In this document: in pieces, positions 25,044 through 34,346 of the stretch
How the letters are laid out: the number at the start of each line of letters is the position of its first letter
Position numbering within the stretch: position 1 is the first letter of the stretch
Assembly (NCBI RefSeq): GCF_036010485.1
Contig: NZ_CP108568.1
Coordinates: forward strand, 2,874,001-2,938,000
Reading direction: 5' to 3'
DNA length: 64,000 bases
Source: Streptomyces sp. NBC_01198
GTDB taxonomy: Bacteria; Actinomycetota; Actinomycetes; Streptomycetales; Streptomycetaceae
The notes under the pieces: model-generated
The model's database searches: none
Seen by the model: only the letters and a program-made list of their open reading frames with translations
Told to the model about the DNA's origin: nothing
Translations under genes and position numbers: made by a program

Positions 25044-25843
25044 GACGTCGTGCCTTTCGTAGCAGCGGGAGCAGGAGGGGCGGAGGTGACCGGGAGGGCG
25101 GGCGTGACGCCGGACAGCTCGGCCCCGATCGCCTCGGCCGTCCGCAGGATCAACGGCCGCAGCCGCAGCAGTTCTTCCGCGCCGACCACCACGTTGGGCG
25201 CCGACACCGACATGGCCGCGCAGACCCGGCCGTCGGGCCCGTGCAGCGGGGCGCCGACGCAGTTGATGGACTCCTCGTGGCCGCCCAGGTCGCTGGCCCA
25301 GCCCTGCTCCCGCACCCGGGCCAGCTCGGCGAGGAAGGCGCCCGCGTCCGGCGTCGAACGCGGGGTGTAGCGGGGGTAGTCCAGGCCTTCGGCGACCGCC
25401 CGCCGCTCGGGTTCCGGCAGGTCGGCGAGCAGCAGTTTGGCGACGGCGGCGACCGTGATGGCGACCGGGCGGCCGATCCGCGAGTACATGCGGACCGGGT
25501 AGCGGCTCTCCACCTTGTCGATGTAGACGACCTCGCCCTGCTCGTAGACCGCCAGGTGCACGGTGTGGCCGGTGCGTTCGTTCAGCGCGGCCAGGTGCGG
25601 GTGGGCGATGCCGCGGATGTCCAGTGCCTCGACGGCCTGTTGGGCGAGCGCGAAGAGCCGGGCGCCGAGCCGGTAGCGCTGGTCCTGCTGGCGGTAGACC
25701 AGGCCGTGGTCGTGCAGGGTGCGCAACAGCCGCAGCGCGGTGGACTTGTGGACGTCGAGCCGGGTGGCGACCTGCTCCAGGCTCGCCGGGCCCTCGGCGA
25801 GCAGCGGCAGGATGCTCAGCGCGCGGTCGACCGTCTGGCTCAC
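25040..25843 (-). CDS. IclR family transcriptional regulator
   Basis: A 267-residue regulator. The N-terminal winged helix reads QTVDRALSILPLLAEGPASL and LDVHKSTALRLLRTLHDHG. The effector domain follows, with LAALNERTGHTVHLAVYEQGEVVYIDKVE, a central GRPVAITVAAVAKLLLADLP (the family usually has TA.GKA) and GASPINCVGAPL-like ESINCVGAPLHG. It likely controls the kinase/RidA genes and the divergent D-amino acid genes in response to a small acid. GTG 25843 overlaps the kinase stop. Confidence 0.92.
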   Translation of the reverse strand: MSQTVDRALSILPLLAEGPASLEQVATRLDVHKSTALRLLRTLHDHGLVYRQQDQRYRLGARLFALAQQAVEALDIRGIAHPHLAALNERTGHTVHLAVYEQGEVVYIDKVESRYPVRMYSRIGRPVAITVAAVAKLLLADLPEPERRAVAEGLDYPRYTPRSTPDAGAFLAELARVREQGWASDLGGHEESINCVGAPLHGPDGRVCAAMSVSAPNVVVGAEELLRLRPLILRTAEAIGAELSGVTPALPVTSAPPAPAATKGTTS

Positions 25844-26931
25844 CGCTCCACCTCCCGGTCCCGTACGCGGTCCAGGCCCGCAAGCGGGCCGCCGTCCGGC
25901 CTCGCGTCCAGCGGGCGGTCCGTCCAGCCGAGGCCGAGTCGCAGTCTGCCCCATGCGGCGTCGTCCAGCGCGGCCAGCGCGTCGGCGTGCGCGCGGGCGG
26001 GCGGCGGTGCGAGGTCGCCGGGCACGGTCAGCGCGGCGGCGGCCAGCAGGTGGCCGTGCCGCAGCCGGTCGCGCAGCGGCAGTTCGCGCAGGGTCGCGGA
26101 CAGGAAGCCGGCCGCGAAGGCGTCGCCCGCCCCGACGTGGGCGACCACGTCCACCGCGGGCGCCGGCACGTGGACCCGCTCGCCGCCGCTGAAGACGGTG
26201 GCGCCCGCCGCGCCCTGCTTGACCACGACCGTCGCCGGCTCGGGCAGCGCGGCCCGGATCGCGTCGGCGTCCGCCAGGCCCCACGCGGCCTGTGCCTCGT
26301 CCTCGCCGACGAAGACCAGGTCGCAGCCGCGGGCGAGTTCGGCCAGCAGCCACGGGTCGGCGCCGTGCCACAGCGCGGGCCGGTGGTTGACGTCGAAGGA
26401 CACCAGCGGGCGGCCCGGCTCGCGGTGGGTGAGCCGCCGCATCAGCGCCTTGCAGGTGACCGACAGGGCGCAGGTGATCCCGGTCAGGTGCAGCACCCGG
26501 CCGGCCCAGACGTCCGCGCGCCGCACCAGCGCGGGCGACAGCGCGGAGGCGGCGGAACCCTTGCGGTAGTAGACGACCTCGCCGCGGCCGGGGCCCGCGT
26601 CCACGGTGGTCACGCGCTCGCCCGCGGTGCGGAAGTAGATGCCGGTGGGCCGGTGCGGGTCGCGCTGGACGGCGCCGACGTCGACGCCGGTACCGGCAAT
26701 GGTGTCGACCAGGTGGTCGCCGAAGCTGTCGGCGCCGACCCGGCTGACCCAGCGGGCGCGGTGCCCGGTGCGGGCCAGGGTGCAGGCGACGTTCGACTCG
26801 GCCCCGCCGATGGTCCGGTGGAAAGCGGGGACGTCGGCAAGCCGCCCGGCCCGGCTCGGCACGAAGGTGACCATGGACTCCCCCAGGCATACGACGTCCA
26901 CGTTCGGCGTCACGCTCACGCTCGCTCTCAC
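25840..26931 (-). CDS. PfkB family carbohydrate kinase (KDG kinase-like)
   Basis: A 363-residue ribokinase-like enzyme. The start GESMVTFVPSRAG and TIGGAESNVACTLARTG form the sugar pocket. The anion hole and catalytic base lie in VDVVAHVGAGDAFAAGF, the PfkB signature 2. The sequence type suggests 2-dehydro-3-deoxygluconokinase, which phosphorylates KDG to KDPG, but no KDPG aldolase is near. The exact start is uncertain: GTG 26931 is given, GTG 26919 is also possible. It overlaps the IclR start by four bases. Confidence 0.85.
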   Translation of the reverse strand: MRASVSVTPNVDVVCLGESMVTFVPSRAGRLADVPAFHRTIGGAESNVACTLARTGHRARWVSRVGADSFGDHLVDTIAGTGVDVGAVQRDPHRPTGIYFRTAGERVTTVDAGPGRGEVVYYRKGSAASALSPALVRRADVWAGRVLHLTGITCALSVTCKALMRRLTHREPGRPLVSFDVNHRPALWHGADPWLLAELARGCDLVFVGEDEAQAAWGLADADAIRAALPEPATVVVKQGAAGATVFSGGERVHVPAPAVDVVAHVGAGDAFAAGFLSATLRELPLRDRLRHGHLLAAAALTVPGDLAPPPARAHADALAALDDAAWGRLRLGLGWTDRPLDARPDGGPLAGLDRVRDREVER

Positions 26932-27022
26932 TGGGGTGGCAGCTCACCGGGGTGGCCGCGGGGGTGCCTCTGCGGCCGTTGACCGGGCGCAGGCCCGGAT
27001 GTTAGACAGCTCGAAACACGAT

Positions 27023-27052
27023 ACGCAATGGCCGTTGCGCATGATGCAACGC
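27023..27052. promoter_or_regulatory. operator-like half-site array in the divergent IclR region
   Basis: CGCAA (27024-27028), TTGCG (27035-27039) and GCAAC (27046-27050) alternate with 6-base spacers. They form two overlapping inverted repeats in the 142-base gap between the kinase and deaminase genes. This is a likely binding site for the IclR protein of the cassette. Confidence 0.5.
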
Positions 27053-27073
27053 ACTGCGGGCTACGGAGGGTGC

Positions 27074-28348
27074 ATGGACGTCGTCGCCGAACGGGTCGCC
27101 GCACTGCGCGAGGAACGTGTCGACCACCGTTTCAAGGGCCTGCCGCCGGACGCGGCGGGGCTCACCGTCGGCGAACTCGCCGGCCAGCGCCGCACTCTCA
27201 CCGACGGCGGCTTCACCACCCCGCTGCTGGTGCTGTCCGACGAGGCACTGGCGCACAACCTCACCGTCCTGGAACGCTGGACCACCGACCACGGCCTCGC
27301 CTTCGCCCCGCACGGCAAGACGTCGATGGCCCCGCAGCTCTTCGCCCGCCAACTGGAGCGCGGCGCCTGGGGGATCACCGTCGCCGTCCCCCACCAGGTG
27401 CGCGTCTGCCGCGCCTTCGGCATCCCGCGGGTCTTCCTCGCCAACGAGCTCGTGGACCCGGCCGCGCTGCGCTGGCTCGGCGCGGAGCTGGACGCCGACC
27501 CCGGCTTCGAATTCGTCTGCTACGTCGACTCCGTGCGCGGCGTCCGGCTGATGGACGAGGCGCTGCTGGCCGCGGGGACCCGGCGGCGGGTCGACGTCGT
27601 GGTCGAGCTGGGCGCCGGGAGCGGCGCGCGGACCGGCGCCCGGACCGAGGCGGACTGCGCCGCCGTCGCCGCCGCCGTCACCGCGGCCGCCCGGCTGCGG
27701 CTGGTCGGCGTGGCCGGCTACGAGGGCGAGGTGCCGGACGCCGACCCCGAGCGGGTACGCGGCTGGCTGCGGCGGCTGGTCGCGCTCGCCGCGGAACTGG
27801 ACACGGGCGGGGCTTTCCGCGAGGCGCCGCGGATCGTGGTCAGCGCGGGCGGCTCGGCGTGGTTCGACGCGGTCGCCGACGTCTTCGGCGGCATCGGCGC
27901 GATGTCGGCGCCCGTGCTGCCGCTGCTGCGCTCAGGGGCGTATGTGACGCACGACGACGCGCACTACGCCAGGGTGACACCCTTCACGCGGGTGCCCGGC
28001 CATCTGGAGCCGGCCCTGCGGCTCTGGGCGCAGGTCGTCTCCCGGCCGGCGCCGCGGCAGGCCTTCCTCAACGCGGGCAAGCGCGACGCGCCGTACGACC
28101 TCGGCCTGCCCGCACCCGTGGCCGTCCGCGGGCCCGCCGGGTCGCGCCCGGCGCCCGCGGGGCTGCGCGTCAGCGGGATCTCCGACCAGCACCTGTGGCT
28201 CGACGTCCCGGCGGACGACCCGCTGCAGGTCGGCGACCTGGTCTGCCTCGGGCTGTCCCATCCGTGCACCACCTTCGACAAGTGGCCCCTGATACCGGTC
28301 GCCACCGACGACGGCACGGTCACGGACTACGTCCGCACCTTCTTCTAG
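27074..28348 (+). CDS. D-threonine aldolase / DSD1-type PLP-dependent amino acid deaminase
   Basis: A 424-residue fold-type III PLP enzyme. The alanine racemase-like barrel carries the PLP lysine in FAPHGKTSMAPQL (about residue 85). VDVVVELGAGSGARTGARTE and IVVSAGGSAWFD line the phosphate site. The C-terminal HPCTTFDKW has the His-x-Cys pair that binds zinc in eukaryotic D-serine dehydratase DSD1. Reactions in the family are D-serine deamination and D-threonine cleavage. ATG 27074 follows GGAGGG. The D-aminoacylase gene is 29 bases downstream, giving a two-step route from N-acyl-D-amino acids. Confidence 0.88.
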   Translation: MDVVAERVAALREERVDHRFKGLPPDAAGLTVGELAGQRRTLTDGGFTTPLLVLSDEALAHNLTVLERWTTDHGLAFAPHGKTSMAPQLFARQLERGAWGITVAVPHQVRVCRAFGIPRVFLANELVDPAALRWLGAELDADPGFEFVCYVDSVRGVRLMDEALLAAGTRRRVDVVVELGAGSGARTGARTEADCAAVAAAVTAAARLRLVGVAGYEGEVPDADPERVRGWLRRLVALAAELDTGGAFREAPRIVVSAGGSAWFDAVADVFGGIGAMSAPVLPLLRSGAYVTHDDAHYARVTPFTRVPGHLEPALRLWAQVVSRPAPRQAFLNAGKRDAPYDLGLPAPVAVRGPAGSRPAPAGLRVSGISDQHLWLDVPADDPLQVGDLVCLGLSHPCTTFDKWPLIPVATDDGTVTDYVRTFF

Positions 28349-28377
28349 GGATCGCGGGGGGGTCGTAGGGTCGGGGC

Positions 28378-29940
28378 ATGGATCTGGTCGTGCGCGGGGC
28401 GCGGGTCGTGGACGGCAGCGGCGGGCCCTCGTATCAGGCGGACGTCGGCGTCGAGGGCGGCCGGATCGTCGAGGTGGGACCGATACGCGGCGGCGCGCGG
28501 CGGACGCTGGACGGGCGGGGGCTGGCGGTCGCGCCCGGCTTCATCGACATGCACGCGCACAGCGACCTGGCCCTGCTCACCGACCCCGCGCACGAGGCGA
28601 AGGCGGCCCAGGGCGTCACCCTGGAGGTCCTCGGCCAGGACGGCCTGTCCTACGCCCCGGCCGACGAGCGCACCCTCGACACGCTGCGCACCCTGATCGC
28701 CGGCTGGAACGGCGACGGCGCCGGCGTCACCTTCGACTGGCGCACCGTCGGCGGGTATCTGGACCGGCTGGACCGGGGCGTGGCCGTCAACGCCGCCTAT
28801 CTCGTGCCGCAGGGCACCGTCAGGATGGCGGTGGTCGGCTGGGAGGACCGCCCGGCGACGCCGGAGGAGCTGCGGCGGATGAAGCAGCTGGTCGCGGAGG
28901 GCATGGCGCAGGGCGCGGTCGGGATGTCGTCGGGGCTGACGTACACCCCGGGGATGTACGCGCCGGACGCCGAGCTGACCGAGCTGTGCCGGGTGGTCGC
29001 CGGGCACGGCGGCTACTACTGCCCGCACCACCGCTCGTACGGCGCCGGGGCGCTGCGCGCGTACCGCGAGATGATCGAGCTGACCCGGGCGGCCGGCTGC
29101 CCGCTGCACCTGGCGCACGCCACGATGAACTTCGACGTCAACGCGGGCCGCGCCGGCGACCTGCTCGACCTGCTGGACGAGGCGCTGGCCGGCGGCGCCG
29201 ACATCACGCTGGACAGCTATCCCTACACCGCGGGCTGTACGACGCTGGCGGCGCTGCTGCCGGGCTGGGCCGCGGTCGGCGGCCCCGAGGCGACGCTGGC
29301 CAGGCTGCGCGACGAGCCGACGGCGGAGCGGATCAGGCACGCCCTGGAGGTCACCGGCTCCGACGGCAGCCACGGCGTGCCGATGGACTGGGCCACGATC
29401 GAGGTGTCGGGCACCGCGGAGCCGGCGCTCGCCGACCGGGTCGGCACCCGTCTGGCCGACTGGCCCGCGGCCCGCGCGCTGCTGCTGGCCGACCGGCTCG
29501 GCACGACGATCCTGCAGCACGTCGGCGACGAGCGGAACGTCCGTACGGTGATGCGCCACCGCACCCACACGGGCGGTTCCGACGGCATCCTGCACGGCGC
29601 CAAGCCGCACCCGCGGGCGTACGGCACCTTCCCCCGCTACCTGGGCCGCTACGTGCGCGAGCTCGGCGTGCTCTCCCTGGAGGAGTGCGTCGCCCACCTG
29701 ACCGGCCGACCGGCCGCCCGGCTGCGGCTGCCCGACCGCGGCCTGATCCGCCCCGGCCACCGCGCCGACCTGGTGCTCTTCGACCCGGCCACCGTCGCCT
29801 CGGGCGCCGGCTACGAGGAGCCGCGCACCCCGCCCACCGGCATCCCGCACGTGCTGATCGACGGCCGCTTCGTCATCGAGGACGGCCGCAGGACCGACGT
29901 GCTGGCCGGCCGGTCGGTGCGGTCCACCGGCCGGCGGTGA
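28378..29940 (+). CDS. N-acyl-D-amino acid deacylase family amidohydrolase
   Basis: A 520-residue amidohydrolase. Residues 1-50 are the small beta domain. The metal site HxH is H59/H61 in IDMHAHSDLALL, and later HHRSYGAGALRAYREM, LHLAHATMNF and GSDGILHGAKPHPRAYGTF continue the barrel, with the last Asp (SD) typical of D-aminoacylases. The bridging Cys of classical enzymes (GNCG) is absent; the aligned segment reads EVLGQDGLSYAP (83-94). It should release a D-amino acid from an N-acyl or related conjugate. It follows the deaminase gene at 29 bases, so the two are co-transcribed. Confidence 0.85.
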   Translation: MDLVVRGARVVDGSGGPSYQADVGVEGGRIVEVGPIRGGARRTLDGRGLAVAPGFIDMHAHSDLALLTDPAHEAKAAQGVTLEVLGQDGLSYAPADERTLDTLRTLIAGWNGDGAGVTFDWRTVGGYLDRLDRGVAVNAAYLVPQGTVRMAVVGWEDRPATPEELRRMKQLVAEGMAQGAVGMSSGLTYTPGMYAPDAELTELCRVVAGHGGYYCPHHRSYGAGALRAYREMIELTRAAGCPLHLAHATMNFDVNAGRAGDLLDLLDEALAGGADITLDSYPYTAGCTTLAALLPGWAAVGGPEATLARLRDEPTAERIRHALEVTGSDGSHGVPMDWATIEVSGTAEPALADRVGTRLADWPAARALLLADRLGTTILQHVGDERNVRTVMRHRTHTGGSDGILHGAKPHPRAYGTFPRYLGRYVRELGVLSLEECVAHLTGRPAARLRLPDRGLIRPGHRADLVLFDPATVASGAGYEEPRTPPTGIPHVLIDGRFVIEDGRRTDVLAGRSVRSTGRR

Positions 29941-30011
29941 CCGCCCGGCACGCCGCCGTGGTGGTGAAAAACACCGCGCGGCGAACGTAACGTGCCCGTA
30001 AGGTGACCGGC

Positions 30012-31223
30012 ATGCAGGTGATCCAGTCCACGAAGCTCGCAAATGTCTGTTACGAGATCCGCGGTCCGGTTCTTGAGGAGGCGATGCGGCTGGAGGCGGC
30101 CGGACACCGCATCCTCAAGCTGAACACCGGGAATCCGGCCGGGTTCGGGTTCGAGTGCCCGCCCGAGATCCTCGAGGACATGCTGCGCACCCTGAAGGAC
30201 GCGCACGGCTACGGCGATGCCAAGGGTCTGCTCTCGGCGCGGCGCGCGGTGATGCAGCACTACCAGACCAAGGGCATCCCGCTGGGCGTCGAGGACATCT
30301 ACCTCGGCAACGGCGTGTCCGAGCTGATCCAGATGTCGATGCAGGCGCTGCTGGACGACGGCGACGAGGTGCTGGTCCCTGCGCCGGACTACCCGCTGTG
30401 GACCGCCGCGGTCGCGCTGGCCGGCGGCACCGCGGTGCACTACCGGTGCGACGAGCAGGCCGACTGGATGCCGGACCTCGCCGACATAGAGCGCAAGGTG
30501 ACCGACCGCACCAAGGCGATCGTCATCATCAACCCGAACAACCCCACCGGCGCGGTCTACGACGACGAGCTGCTGCGCGGCCTCACCGACATCGCCCGCC
30601 GGCACCGGCTGGTGGTCTGCTCCGACGAGATCTACGACAAGATCCTCTACGACGACGCCACGCACACGCCGACCTCGGCGATCGCGCCCGACCTGCTCAC
30701 CCTGACCTTCAACGGCCTGTCCAAGGCCTACCGGGTGGCCGGCTACCGCAGCGGCTGGATGGCCGTGTGCGGCCCCAAGACGCACGCGGGCAGCTACATC
30801 GAGGGCCTGACGATCCTGGCCAACATGCGGCTGTGCGCCAACATGCCGGCCCAGCACGCCATCGCCACCGCGCTCGGCGGCCACCAGTCGATCACCTCGC
30901 TGGTGCTGCCCGGCGGCCGGCTCGCCGCCCAGCGCGACGCCACCTACGCGGCCCTCACCGCGATCCCCGGGGTGACCTGCGTCAAGCCCAAGGGCGCGCT
31001 GTACGCCTTCCCGCGTCTCGACCCGCAGGTCTACAAGATCAAGGACGACCGGCAGATGGTCCTCGACCTGCTGCGGGCCGAGAAGATCATGATCGTGCAC
31101 GGCACCGGTTTCAACTGGGTGGAGCCCGACCACTTCCGCATCGTCACGCTGCCGCGCGCGGAGGACCTGACCGACGCGATCGGCCGTATCGGCCGGTTCC
31201 TGGACGGCTACTCGCAGCCGTAG
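30012..31223 (+). CDS. PLP-dependent aminotransferase, AlaA-like
   Basis: A 403-residue class I/II aminotransferase. YEIRGPVLEEA and ILKLNTGNPAGFGFECP are the start typical of AlaA alanine transaminases. The cofactor site includes NPNNPTGAVYDDE, the PLP lysine in FNGLSKAYRVAGYRSGW, and the substrate Arg in WVEPDHFRIVTLP. It probably interconverts alanine and pyruvate with glutamate/2-oxoglutarate. ATG 30012 is chosen because AAGGTGA lies nine bases upstream. It is monocistronic and convergent with pckG. Confidence 0.9.
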   Translation: MQVIQSTKLANVCYEIRGPVLEEAMRLEAAGHRILKLNTGNPAGFGFECPPEILEDMLRTLKDAHGYGDAKGLLSARRAVMQHYQTKGIPLGVEDIYLGNGVSELIQMSMQALLDDGDEVLVPAPDYPLWTAAVALAGGTAVHYRCDEQADWMPDLADIERKVTDRTKAIVIINPNNPTGAVYDDELLRGLTDIARRHRLVVCSDEIYDKILYDDATHTPTSAIAPDLLTLTFNGLSKAYRVAGYRSGWMAVCGPKTHAGSYIEGLTILANMRLCANMPAQHAIATALGGHQSITSLVLPGGRLAAQRDATYAALTAIPGVTCVKPKGALYAFPRLDPQVYKIKDDRQMVLDLLRAEKIMIVHGTGFNWVEPDHFRIVTLPRAEDLTDAIGRIGRFLDGYSQP

Positions 31224-31256
31224 CCGGGGTGCCCGCTGCGGAGGGCGGTGCCTCGT

Positions 31257-31369
31257 AGGGGCGCGGGGAACGGCGCGCTCAGCCCACCACCGGCCGGTGG
31301 TGGGCTGAGGCGGACCGAACAGCCCGTTTCGGCCGGTGGCGGGTCGCGCGCGCCGTTCCCCGCGCCCCT
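31257..31369. terminator. large double-palindrome terminator between convergent genes
   Basis: Outer arms of 22 bp (31257-31278 and 31348-31369) are perfectly complementary. Inside them, at 31278-31309, is a separate perfect 32-bp palindrome with no loop. The outer arm carries the GGGGCGCGGGGAAC core that recurs at 59.3 and 62.2-62.5 kb. It lies between the aminotransferase and pckG stops and should end transcription both ways. Confidence 0.8.
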
Positions 31370-31383
31370 GGTGGGGCGGCGTC

Positions 31384-33210
31384 CTACGCCGAGGCCAGGC
31401 GGGTCACCAGGGACCGGTATTCGGCCCAGAGCTCGGGCGGCGTGTGCTCGCCGAAGGTTTCGAGGTGGCCGGGAATCAGCCCGGCCTCCTCGCGCCAGAC
31501 CTCGGGGTCGACCGTGAGGAGCAGGTCGAGGTCGGCCGGGGAGAGGCCGAGCCCGTCGGTGTCGAGGGCGCCCGGGGCCGGCAGGACGCCGATGGGGGTG
31601 GTCACGCCCTCCGCGGTCCCGTTGAGGCGGTCCACGATCCACTTCAGCACGCGGCTGTTCTCGCCGAACCCGGGCCAGACGAAGTGGCCCTCCGCGTCCT
31701 TGCGGAACCAGTTGACGTAGTAGATCGTCGGCAGCTTCGCCGGGTCGTGAGCCTTGCCCACCGTCAGCCAGTGCGCGAAGTAGTCGCCCATGTTGTAGCC
31801 GCAGAAGGGCAGCATCGCGAACGGGTCGCGGCGCAGTTCGCCGACCTTGCCCTCGGCGGCGGCCGTCTTCTCGCTGGCGATGTTCGCGCCGAGGAAGACG
31901 CCGTGCTGCCAGTCGAAGGACTCGGTGACCAGCGGCACGGCCGAGGCGCGGCGGCCGCCGAAGAGGATCGCGGAGATCGGGACGCCGCGCGGGTCCTCCC
32001 ACTCGGGGGCGATGATCGGGCACTGGTCGGCCGGCACGGTGAAGCGGGCGTTGGGGTGGGCGGCGGGGGTGCCGGACTCCGGCGTCCAGTCCTGGCCCTT
32101 CCAGTCGGTGAGGTGGGCGGGGGGATCCTCGGTCATGCCCTCCCACCACACGTCGCCGTCGTCGGTGAGGGCGACGTTGGTGAAGATGGAGTTGGCGTAC
32201 ATCGTCTTCATGGCGTTGGCGTTGGTGTGCTCGCCGGTGCCGGGGGCGACGCCGAAGAAGCCCGCCTCGGGGTTGATGGCGTACAGCCGGCCGTCGTCGC
32301 CGAAGCGCATCCAGGCGATGTCGTCGCCGATGGTCTCCACGGTCCAGCCGGAGACGGTGGGCTCCAGCATCGCCAGGTTGGTCTTGCCGCACGCGGAGGG
32401 GAAGGCGGCGGCGACGTACTTGGTCTCGCCGCGCGGCGGGGTGAGCTTGAGGATCAGCATGTGCTCGGCGAGCCAGCCCTCGTCACGAGCCATGACCGAG
32501 GCGATCCGCAGGGCGTAGCACTTCTTGCCGAGCAGGGCGTTGCCGCCGTAGCCGGAGCCGTAGGACCAGATCTCCCGGTCCTCGGGGAAGTGCGAGATGT
32601 ACTTGGTGTCGCTGCACGGCCACGGCACGTCGGCCTGCCCCGGGGCAAGGGGGGCGCCGACGGAGTGGACGGCCTTGACGAAGTCACCGTCGGTGCCCAG
32701 CTCGTCAAGCACCGCGCTGCCCATCCGGGTCATGGTGCGCATGGACACCGCGACGTAGGCGGAGTCGGTGATCTCCACGCCCATCGCGGACAGCGGCGAG
32801 CCGAGCGGCCCCATGCAGAAGGGGACGACGTACATCGTCCGGCCGCGCATGGCCCCGCGGAAGATCCCCTTGCCGGGGCCCTCACCGGTGAAGGTCTCCC
32901 GCATCTCGGCGGGGTCCTTCCAGTGGTTCGTGGGCCCCGCGTCCGCCTCGCTCCGGGAGCAGATGAACGTCCGGTCCTCGACCCGCGCCACGTCGGAGGG
33001 GTCGGAGGCCGCGTAGTACGAGTTCGGCCGCAGGGTCGGGTCGAGCCTGGTGAAGGTGCCCTTGTCGACGAGTTCCGCCGCCAGCAGGTCGTACTCGGCC
33101 TGCGAGCCGTCGCACCAGACGATGTCCTCGGGCTGGGTCAGGCCGGCGATCTCGCCGACCCATCGGATCAGTTCCTGGTGTTCGGTGGGAGCCGTTTTAC
33201 CGCGCGCCAC
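31384..33210 (-). CDS. pckG: phosphoenolpyruvate carboxykinase (GTP)
   Basis: A 608-residue enzyme that turns oxaloacetate plus GTP into PEP and CO2, the first step of gluconeogenesis. Conserved sites: [16 protein letters not shown] (N-terminal), [16 protein letters not shown], the P-loop [15 protein letters not shown], the metal site [19 protein letters not shown], and [13 protein letters not shown]. Length agrees with the GTP family (about 600). GTG 33210 has GGAG seven bases upstream; the long upstream frame lacks family sequence. The divergent hemolysin III-like gene shares a palindrome-rich control region. Confidence 0.95.
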   Translation of the reverse strand: MARGKTAPTEHQELIRWVGEIAGLTQPEDIVWCDGSQAEYDLLAAELVDKGTFTRLDPTLRPNSYYAASDPSDVARVEDRTFICSRSEADAGPTNHWKDPAEMRETFTGEGPGKGIFRGAMRGRTMYVVPFCMGPLGSPLSAMGVEITDSAYVAVSMRTMTRMGSAVLDELGTDGDFVKAVHSVGAPLAPGQADVPWPCSDTKYISHFPEDREIWSYGSGYGGNALLGKKCYALRIASVMARDEGWLAEHMLILKLTPPRGETKYVAAAFPSACGKTNLAMLEPTVSGWTVETIGDDIAWMRFGDDGRLYAINPEAGFFGVAPGTGEHTNANAMKTMYANSIFTNVALTDDGDVWWEGMTEDPPAHLTDWKGQDWTPESGTPAAHPNARFTVPADQCPIIAPEWEDPRGVPISAILFGGRRASAVPLVTESFDWQHGVFLGANIASEKTAAAEGKVGELRRDPFAMLPFCGYNMGDYFAHWLTVGKAHDPAKLPTIYYVNWFRKDAEGHFVWPGFGENSRVLKWIVDRLNGTAEGVTTPIGVLPAPGALDTDGLGLSPADLDLLLTVDPEVWREEAGLIPGHLETFGEHTPPELWAEYRSLVTRLASA

Positions 33211-33304
33211 GATCGCTCCATCCCGCCGGGTCCGCACAGACCGGCGTGAGAGTTGAGGGTTGGTTCGCCCCTTGGGGGCTGCGGCCCGGACGCGTTCGTG
33301 GATG

Positions 33305-33354
33305 CTCATCCGGTACCGACCGCACTCATATGAGTGTGAGCCCGTTCGGATGAG
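33305..33354. promoter_or_regulatory. nested palindromes between pckG and the hemolysin III-like gene
   Basis: A perfect 14-bp palindrome CACTCATATGAGTG (33323-33336) is flanked by CTCATCCG (33305-33312) and CGGATGAG (33347-33354), which are complementary to each other. All four half-sites share CTCAT/ATGAG. The site lies 95 bases before pckG and 105 before the divergent gene. Confidence 0.55.
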
Positions 33355-33458
33355 TCTGTCCAGGGGAGCGGAAGTGAGCCGGGCCACCACCGGATACGAC
33401 CCTGACGGCGGTAGCCGGCAGCCGGGCAACCTACGGTGCCGTAGGTAGGATTGACGCC

Positions 33459-34157
33459 ATGAGCGCCGTCAATCACACTGCAGAAGTGCCCTCCGACCCC
33501 GATGGTCTCGACGCTCTCACACCCATAAAACCCAAGCTCAGAGGGTGGTTGCACGCAGGGATGTTCCCCGCGGTGCTGATCTCGGGCGTGGTGCTCACCG
33601 CCTTCGCGCAGAGCACCCGAGGGCGGCTCGCCTGCGCGGTCTTCACGGTGTCGGCCTGTGCGCTCTTCGGCGTGAGCGCGCTCTACCACCGCGGCGACTG
33701 GGGTCCGCGCAGTGCCGGAATTTTGCGTCGACTTGACCATGCGAACATCTTTCTGATCATCGCGGGCACCTACACGCCGCTGGCGATACTGCTGCTGCCG
33801 CACGGCACCTCGCACCTGCTGCTGTGGCTGGTGTGGGCCGGAGCGCTGGCCGGGATCGCCTTCCGGGTCTTCTGGGTGGGCGCGCCGCGGTGGCTGTACA
33901 CCCCCTGCTACATCGCGCTGGGCTGGGTCGCGGTCTTCTTCCTGCCGGACTTCCTGCGCACCGGCGGTGTCGCCGTCCTGGTCTGCGTGATCGTCGGCGG
34001 GGTGCTCTACAGCACCGGCGCGGCCGTCTACGGCTTCAAGCGGCCCAACCCGTCACCGCGCTGGTTCGGTTTCCACGAGGTCTTCCACTCGCTCACCCTG
34101 GCCGCCTTCATCGTCCACTACGTCGGCATCTCGCTGGTCGCCTACCAGCACGGATAG
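33459..34157 (+). CDS. hemolysin III family (PAQR/YqfA-type) membrane protein
   Basis: A 232-residue protein with seven predicted helices. Hallmarks are the Ser/His pattern in [37 protein letters not shown] and, near the end, [20 protein letters not shown]. Together these supply the three His and the Asp that bind zinc in PAQR proteins. Despite the name, most members are not haemolysins; a lipid amidase-like or membrane-fluidity role is suggested for the superfamily. It is monocistronic, followed by a strong terminator. Confidence 0.92.
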   Translation: MSAVNHTAEVPSDPDGLDALTPIKPKLRGWLHAGMFPAVLISGVVLTAFAQSTRGRLACAVFTVSACALFGVSALYHRGDWGPRSAGILRRLDHANIFLIIAGTYTPLAILLLPHGTSHLLLWLVWAGALAGIAFRVFWVGAPRWLYTPCYIALGWVAVFFLPDFLRTGGVAVLVCVIVGGVLYSTGAAVYGFKRPNPSPRWFGFHEVFHSLTLAAFIVHYVGISLVAYQHG

Positions 34158-34183
34158 CTCCCCGCCCACCGCGTTCATCCCGG

Positions 34184-34219
34184 CGAAGGCCCGTACCCCC
34201 CGGGGGGTGCGGGCCTTCG
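34184..34219 (+). terminator. terminator after the hemolysin III-like gene
   Basis: A hairpin of about 18 bp (34184-34201 with 34202-34219), including one G-T pair, starts 26 bases after the stop. Confidence 0.75.
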
Positions 34220-34346
34220 TCATGCCCGGCGGCGGGCGGGCGCGCGGCGGGCGCACCGCCGCCGGTGCGGGTTGGCAGGCATCAGGATGACAGCTACTCT
34301 CTTTTGGAAGTCACTATCAATTGAAACCCTCTCGCAGGAGACCTCG

